From Flagellimonas_B algarum (lineage in GTDB: Bacteria > Bacteroidota > Bacteroidia > Flavobacteriales > Flavobacteriaceae), in the NCBI RefSeq assembly GCF_040513375.1, contig NZ_JBEVTG010000001.1, forward strand, positions 124,001 to 188,000: a stretch of DNA of 64,000 bases. The letters are read 5' to 3'. Below are positions 60,637 to 64,000 of the stretch, one piece after another. A program made the position numbers and the translations under genes. The notes beneath the pieces are model-generated. The model did no database searches. It saw nothing but the letters and a program-made list of their open reading frames with translations, and was not told where the DNA came from. How positions within the stretch are numbered: the first letter of the stretch is position 1; each line of letters begins with the position of its first letter.

Positions 60637-61617
60637 CTACTCGCGATATAACACTTTCTTAACAGCCTTGATCACATCTTGATGGTTGGGCAACCATTCG
60701 GCCAGAAGCACGGGTGAATATGGTGCCGGCGTATCCGCTGTATTGAGTTTAACCACCGGGGCATCCAAATAATCGAATGCCTGATCTTGCACGTGGTAGA
60801 TGATTTCAGTCGCGACGTTTCCAAATGGCCATGCCTCTTCAAGAATGACCAAGCGGTTCGTCTTCTTGACTGAAGCGATGATGGCATCATAATCCATCGG
60901 GCGTACGGTACGCAAATCGATGATTTCGACGCTGATGCCTTCTTTGGCCAATTCATCGGCGGCCTTGTACGCCTCTTTGATGATTTTTCCGAAAGATACC
61001 AAAGTCACATCGGTTCCCGCACGTTTGATATCGGCCACCCCTAGTGGAATGGTATATTCGCCCTCAGGTACTTCCCCTTTATCACCGTACATCTGCTCCG
61101 ACTCCATGAAAATCACCGGGTCATCATCGCGGATGGCAGCCTTCAATAAGCCTTTCGCATCGGCCGGGTTCGAAGGAACCACGACTTTCAAACCAGGACA
61201 ATTGGCATACCAGCTCTCGAAAGCTTGCGAGTGGGTGGCGGCCAGCTGACCTGCCGAAGCGGTCGGTCCCCGGAAAACGATCGGGCAATTGAACTGCCCA
61301 GCTGACATTTGACGGATCTTGGCGGCATTATTGATGATCTGGTCGATACCGACCAATGAAAAGTTAAAGGTCATGAATTCGATGATCGGTCGATTGCCGT
61401 TCATGGCCGAACCGACACCTATTCCCGCGAAACCCAATTCGGAAATGGGGGTATCCAACACCCGATCCGGACCGAACTCATCCAACATCCCTTTTGACGC
61501 TTTATAGGCACCGTTATATTCGGCGACTTCCTCCCCCATAAGGTAAATGGAATCGTCGCGTCTCATTTCTTCTGACATGGCCTCACAAACGGCCTCTCTG
61601 AATTGTAGTGTCTTCAT
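60637..61617 (-). CDS. pdhB: Pyruvate dehydrogenase E1 component, beta subunit
   Basis: A 326-residue E1-beta subunit: LMGEEVAEYNGAYKASKGM near 26-44, RVLDTPISELGFAGIGVGSAM, RGPTASAGQLAATHSQAFESW and the C-terminal LEEAWPFGNVATEI. With the alpha subunit it decarboxylates pyruvate with thiamine diphosphate. pdhA and the E2 gene are not in the window, so the beta subunit is expressed alone here, an arrangement I believe is common in this family. It is divergent from etfBA. Confidence 0.93.
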   Translation of the reverse strand: MKTLQFREAVCEAMSEEMRRDDSIYLMGEEVAEYNGAYKASKGMLDEFGPDRVLDTPISELGFAGIGVGSAMNGNRPIIEFMTFNFSLVGIDQIINNAAKIRQMSAGQFNCPIVFRGPTASAGQLAATHSQAFESWYANCPGLKVVVPSNPADAKGLLKAAIRDDDPVIFMESEQMYGDKGEVPEGEYTIPLGVADIKRAGTDVTLVSFGKIIKEAYKAADELAKEGISVEIIDLRTVRPMDYDAIIASVKKTNRLVILEEAWPFGNVATEIIYHVQDQAFDYLDAPVVKLNTADTPAPYSPVLLAEWLPNHQDVIKAVKKVLYRE

Positions 61618-61666
61618 AGTTGTTTTCGGAGCTGGTTAATCAATCGCGCTCATGCAAAAATGCAAG

Positions 61667-61674
61667 CAAAAATA
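61667..61674 (-). promoter_or_regulatory. -7 element for pdhB
   Basis: TATTTTTG on the minus strand (61674..61667) matches TAnnTTTG, 50 bases upstream of the pdhB start codon. No clear -33 element. It lies in the divergent region that also holds the large palindrome. Confidence 0.4.
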
Positions 61675-61722
61675 GGAAATTATATAGGAAATGATTCCCC
61701 TTAAATTTCGAAAAAACAACAA

Positions 61723-61750
61723 AAATTTATTATGCATGCATAATAAATTT
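61723..61750. promoter_or_regulatory. Perfect 28-bp palindrome between pdhB and etfB
   Basis: AAATTTATTATGCA at 61723-61736 is followed directly by its exact reverse complement at 61737-61750, a gapless 28-bp palindrome. It is too AT-rich and lacks a U-tract to act as a terminator. It ends 46 bases before the etfB ATG, just upstream of TATCTTTA (a near match to TAnnTTTG), so it looks like an operator for a dimeric regulator of etfBA, pdhB or both. Confidence 0.65.
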
Positions 61751-61796
61751 GGGAATTATTGGCTATCTTTACACCTGGAAAAAATTAACGCATCCT

Positions 61797-62543
61797 ATGA
61801 AGATTTTAGTTTGCATCAGCAACGTACCGGATACTACCTCAAAGATAAACTTCACCGAGGGAGATACCAAATTCGATACCAATGGGGTTCAGTTCGTCAT
61901 CAATCCGAATGACGAATTCGGGTTGACCCGCGCCATGTGGTTCAAAGAAAAACAAGGAGCCGCCGTTCATGTGGCCACCGTAGGCGACGCCTCGGTAGAA
62001 CCGACCATGCGCAAAGCCTTGGCCATCGGGGCCGATGAGGCGATTCGGATCAATGCCGAAGCCAAAGATGGGTTTTATGTGGCCCGACAATTGGCCGAAG
62101 TCATCAAAAACGGTGGGTATGATCTCGTAATCGCCGGCAGGGAGTCCATCGACTACAATGGTGGTATGGTACCCGGAATGATCGCCTCCTTGTTGGATAT
62201 GAACTTCGTCAACACCTGCATCGGTCTTGAGATCGATGGGACCACGGCAACCGCCGAACGCGAAATCGACGGAGGCAAGGAAAAAATAAGTACGGCCCTG
62301 CCCTTGGTTATCGGCGGACAAAAAGGATTGGTCGAGGAAAGTGATCTGCGTATCCCGAACATGCGCGGCATCATGATGGCCCGAAAAAAAGTCCTGAACG
62401 TCGTAGACCCCGTGGATGCACCAAATCCCACCACCGACAAATCATTTGAAAAGCCAGCGGCCAAAGGGCCGGTAAAACTGGTCGATGCCGAAAATGTCGG
62501 TGAATTGGTCGATTTATTGCATTCAGAAGCCAAAGTAATTTAA
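61797..62543 (+). CDS. etfB: Electron transfer flavoprotein, beta subunit
   Basis: A 248-residue ETF-beta that binds AMP and pairs with EtfA to accept electrons from acyl-CoA dehydrogenases. Recognised by MKILVCISNVPDTTSKI at the start, NPNDEFGLTRAMWFKE, VIAGRESIDYNGGMVPGMIA and the IRIPNMRGIMMARKK-like C-terminal segment (DLRIPNMRGIMMARKK). A longer upstream frame is rejected in favour of ATG 61797. etfA follows after 10 bases. Confidence 0.95.
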   Translation: MKILVCISNVPDTTSKINFTEGDTKFDTNGVQFVINPNDEFGLTRAMWFKEKQGAAVHVATVGDASVEPTMRKALAIGADEAIRINAEAKDGFYVARQLAEVIKNGGYDLVIAGRESIDYNGGMVPGMIASLLDMNFVNTCIGLEIDGTTATAEREIDGGKEKISTALPLVIGGQKGLVEESDLRIPNMRGIMMARKKVLNVVDPVDAPNPTTDKSFEKPAAKGPVKLVDAENVGELVDLLHSEAKVI

Positions 62544-62553
62544 GTAAAGCATC

Positions 62554-63522
62554 ATGTCAGTATTAGTATATACAGAATCAGATAAAGGAGCATTCAAAAA
62601 GAATGCCTTCGAAGTAGCCTCCTATGCCCATGCCATCGCGGCGTCACTTGGCGAGACCGTCACAGCGGTCAGCATCAATGCCGATGACAATGCCGCCCTT
62701 GGCACTTATGGGGTCAACAAGGTATTGGGCATCAACGATGGAAAATTGGACACCTTCAATGCCAAGGCTTATGCGAATTGTATCGCCCAAGCGGCCGAAG
62801 CCGAAGGGGCCAAGATCGTAATCCTCAGCTCAAGTGCCGACAGCAAATACCTGAGCGGCCTTTTGGCGACGAAATTAAATGCCGGTTATGTACCTAATGT
62901 GGTCGGAACCCCTGAAAGCACGGTTCCGTTCGTGGTCAAGCGTACCGCCTTTAGTAACAAAGGATTCGCCCTAACCGAAATCGGGTCGGACAGCAAGATC
63001 ATCGGGTTGTCCAACAATGCCTATGGCATCGTGGAAAACCCCACCGACACAACAGTAGAGGCTTTTGCCGCGAACATCAATGACAATGACTTCGGTGTGA
63101 AATCGGTCGAAGTCGATAAAGTAGTCGGTAAGGCGACCATCGCCGATGCCGATGTGGTGGTTTCCGGTGGCCGTGGATTAAAGGGTCCTGAAAACTGGGG
63201 AATGGTCGAAGAATTGGCCGACGTATTGGGTGCGGCAACGGCCTGTTCGAAGCCAGTTTCCGATTTGGGATGGAGACCACACGGCGAGCACGTAGGGCAA
63301 ACCGGAAAACCGGTGGCCAGCAACCTCTATATCGCCATTGGAATCTCAGGGGCCATACAGCACCTAGCAGGCGTCAGTGCCTCCAAAACCAAAGTGGTGA
63401 TCAACAATGATCCGGAAGCTCCGTTCTTCAAAGCGGCCGATTACGGCATCGTCGGAGACGCCTTTGAAGTCGTCCCAAAACTCATCGAAAAATTAAAGGA
63501 ATTTAAAGCAGAGAACGCTTAA
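62554..63522 (+). CDS. etfA: Electron transfer flavoprotein, alpha subunit
   Basis: A 322-residue ETF-alpha that holds FAD. FAD-binding C-terminal domain from about 200: VVSGGRGLKGPENWG, GWRPHGEHVGQTGKPVASNLYIAIGISGAIQHLAG and VINNDPEAPFFKAADYGIVGD. With EtfB it moves electrons from fatty acid and amino acid oxidation to the quinone pool. The unit ends at a strong terminator. Confidence 0.95.
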   Translation: MSVLVYTESDKGAFKKNAFEVASYAHAIAASLGETVTAVSINADDNAALGTYGVNKVLGINDGKLDTFNAKAYANCIAQAAEAEGAKIVILSSSADSKYLSGLLATKLNAGYVPNVVGTPESTVPFVVKRTAFSNKGFALTEIGSDSKIIGLSNNAYGIVENPTDTTVEAFAANINDNDFGVKSVEVDKVVGKATIADADVVVSGGRGLKGPENWGMVEELADVLGAATACSKPVSDLGWRPHGEHVGQTGKPVASNLYIAIGISGAIQHLAGVSASKTKVVINNDPEAPFFKAADYGIVGDAFEVVPKLIEKLKEFKAENA

Positions 63523-63549
63523 TTTTTGTTAATTTGCTTCGTTGAAGCG

Positions 63550-63596
63550 GCTGTTCAAATAAGGGAGAAGCCACTTATTTGAACAGCTTTTTTTTT
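63550..63596 (+). terminator. Intrinsic terminator of etfBA
   Basis: A perfect 14-bp stem (GCTGTTCAAATAAG at 63550-63563 with its complement at 63574-63587, 10-base loop) followed by nine T. It lies 28 bases after the etfA stop codon. Confidence 0.95.
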
Positions 63597-63612
63597 GTTT
63601 AGGAGGATAGCT

Positions 63613-64000
63613 ATGAGTCTAGTACGGTTGAAAATTAAGGGAATATCCTACAGTCAGACGCAGAACGGTGCGTACGCCCTTATTTTGAATGAAGTTGAAG
63701 GAGACCGTAAACTTCCTATCGTGATCGGAACTTTCGAAGCCCAATCGATCGCCATCGCGCTCGAAAAGGAAATCAAACCCCCAAGGCCGTTGACCCATGA
63801 TCTGTTCAAGAATTTCGCAGATCGTTTCGAGATCGTGGTCAAACAGGTCATCATCCATAAATTGGTCGATGGGGTCTTCTATTCCAGTGTCATCTGTGAA
63901 CGTGACAAAGTCGAAGAGATCATCGATGCCAGGACCAGTGATGCCATCGCCTTGGCCTTACGGTTCGACGCCCCTATTTTTACCTACAAAACCATTTTGG
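63613..64000 (+). CDS. Bifunctional nuclease (BFN/DUF151) domain protein, 3' end outside window
   Basis: The first 129 codons of a protein starting MSLVRLKIKGISYSQTQNGAYALIL, with GDRKLPIVIGTFEAQSIAIALE and EIIDARTSDAIALALRFDAPIF, which fit the BFN (DUF151) domain of bacterial bifunctional nucleases. The stop codon lies beyond the window. An AGGAGG at 63601-63606, 6 bases before the ATG, is an unusually good ribosome binding site for this region, where such sites are rare. It follows the etfBA terminator, so it has its own promoter or depends on read-through. Confidence 0.88.
   Translation, partial: MSLVRLKIKGISYSQTQNGAYALILNEVEGDRKLPIVIGTFEAQSIAIALEKEIKPPRPLTHDLFKNFADRFEIVVKQVIIHKLVDGVFYSSVICERDKVEEIIDARTSDAIALALRFDAPIFTYKTIL

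Noticed and set aside
61723..61750. Palindrome as transcription terminator
   Set aside because: It lies between divergent genes, has no loop and no U-tract, and is AT-rich throughout.

Overview
This window reads as chromosomal DNA of a gliding member of the Flavobacteriaceae (Bacteroidota). The evidence is a gldA homologue; TonB-linked outer-membrane barrels, a GLPGLI protein, DUF5686 and DUF3857 proteins; several -7 elements of the TAnnTTTG type; very few Shine-Dalgarno sequences; and methionine synthase split into two genes. I cannot place the genus. No rRNA, tRNA, prophage, insertion sequence or CRISPR array was seen. Most of the window is dense housekeeping sequence on the minus strand.

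Layout. 1-7.1 kb: a partial MazG-type pyrophosphohydrolase, a DUF3857 transglutaminase-like pair, dtd, rsgA, and a DUF2807 protein. 7.2-11.3 kb: a minus-strand aromatic amino acid operon (pheA, aminotransferase, tyrA, DAHP synthase/chorismate mutase). In front of it is a short leader ORF packed with Phe, Tyr and Trp codons, then a terminator hairpin that ends at the pheA start: a classical attenuator arrangement. 11.4-17 kb: gldA, an outer-membrane barrel, a membrane-anchored LuxR protein and small membrane proteins. 16.5-21 kb: a MarR regulator with a C-terminal cysteine cluster and nearby palindromes that look like its operators; a thioredoxin-like protein; a truncated haemoglobin operon with a Crp/Fnr-type site; and the Crp/Fnr gene.

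23-41.3 kb is a sulfur and methionine island: metF, split metH, a ferredoxin-NADP reductase-like enzyme, siroheme synthesis, a sulfite reductase with a HEPN tail, cysH, an Rrf2 regulator, two homocysteine-forming PLP sulfhydrylases, and a 1,128-residue MetX-aspartokinase-homoserine dehydrogenase fusion. Two SAM-I riboswitches head the metH and metY transcription units. metK lies at 46-47 kb, so nearly the whole route from aspartate and sulfite to SAM is here. Inside the island a GIY-YIG nuclease gene is flanked on both sides by short hairpin repeats with a constant loop and compensating stems, possibly a REP-like element.

41.5-64 kb: a CPBP protease, a CocE-type hydrolase, a Kir channel, metK, a GLPGLI/outer-membrane-receptor operon divergent from an OmpR-type two-component system with phased GTTAAC repeats between them, a deoxynucleoside kinase, TonB, membrane and soluble pyrophosphatases, a DUF5686 protein, pdhB, etfBA behind a perfect 28-bp palindrome, and a partial bifunctional nuclease gene at the edge. 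Start codons were re-chosen where the longest frame began at TTG inside a neighbour.
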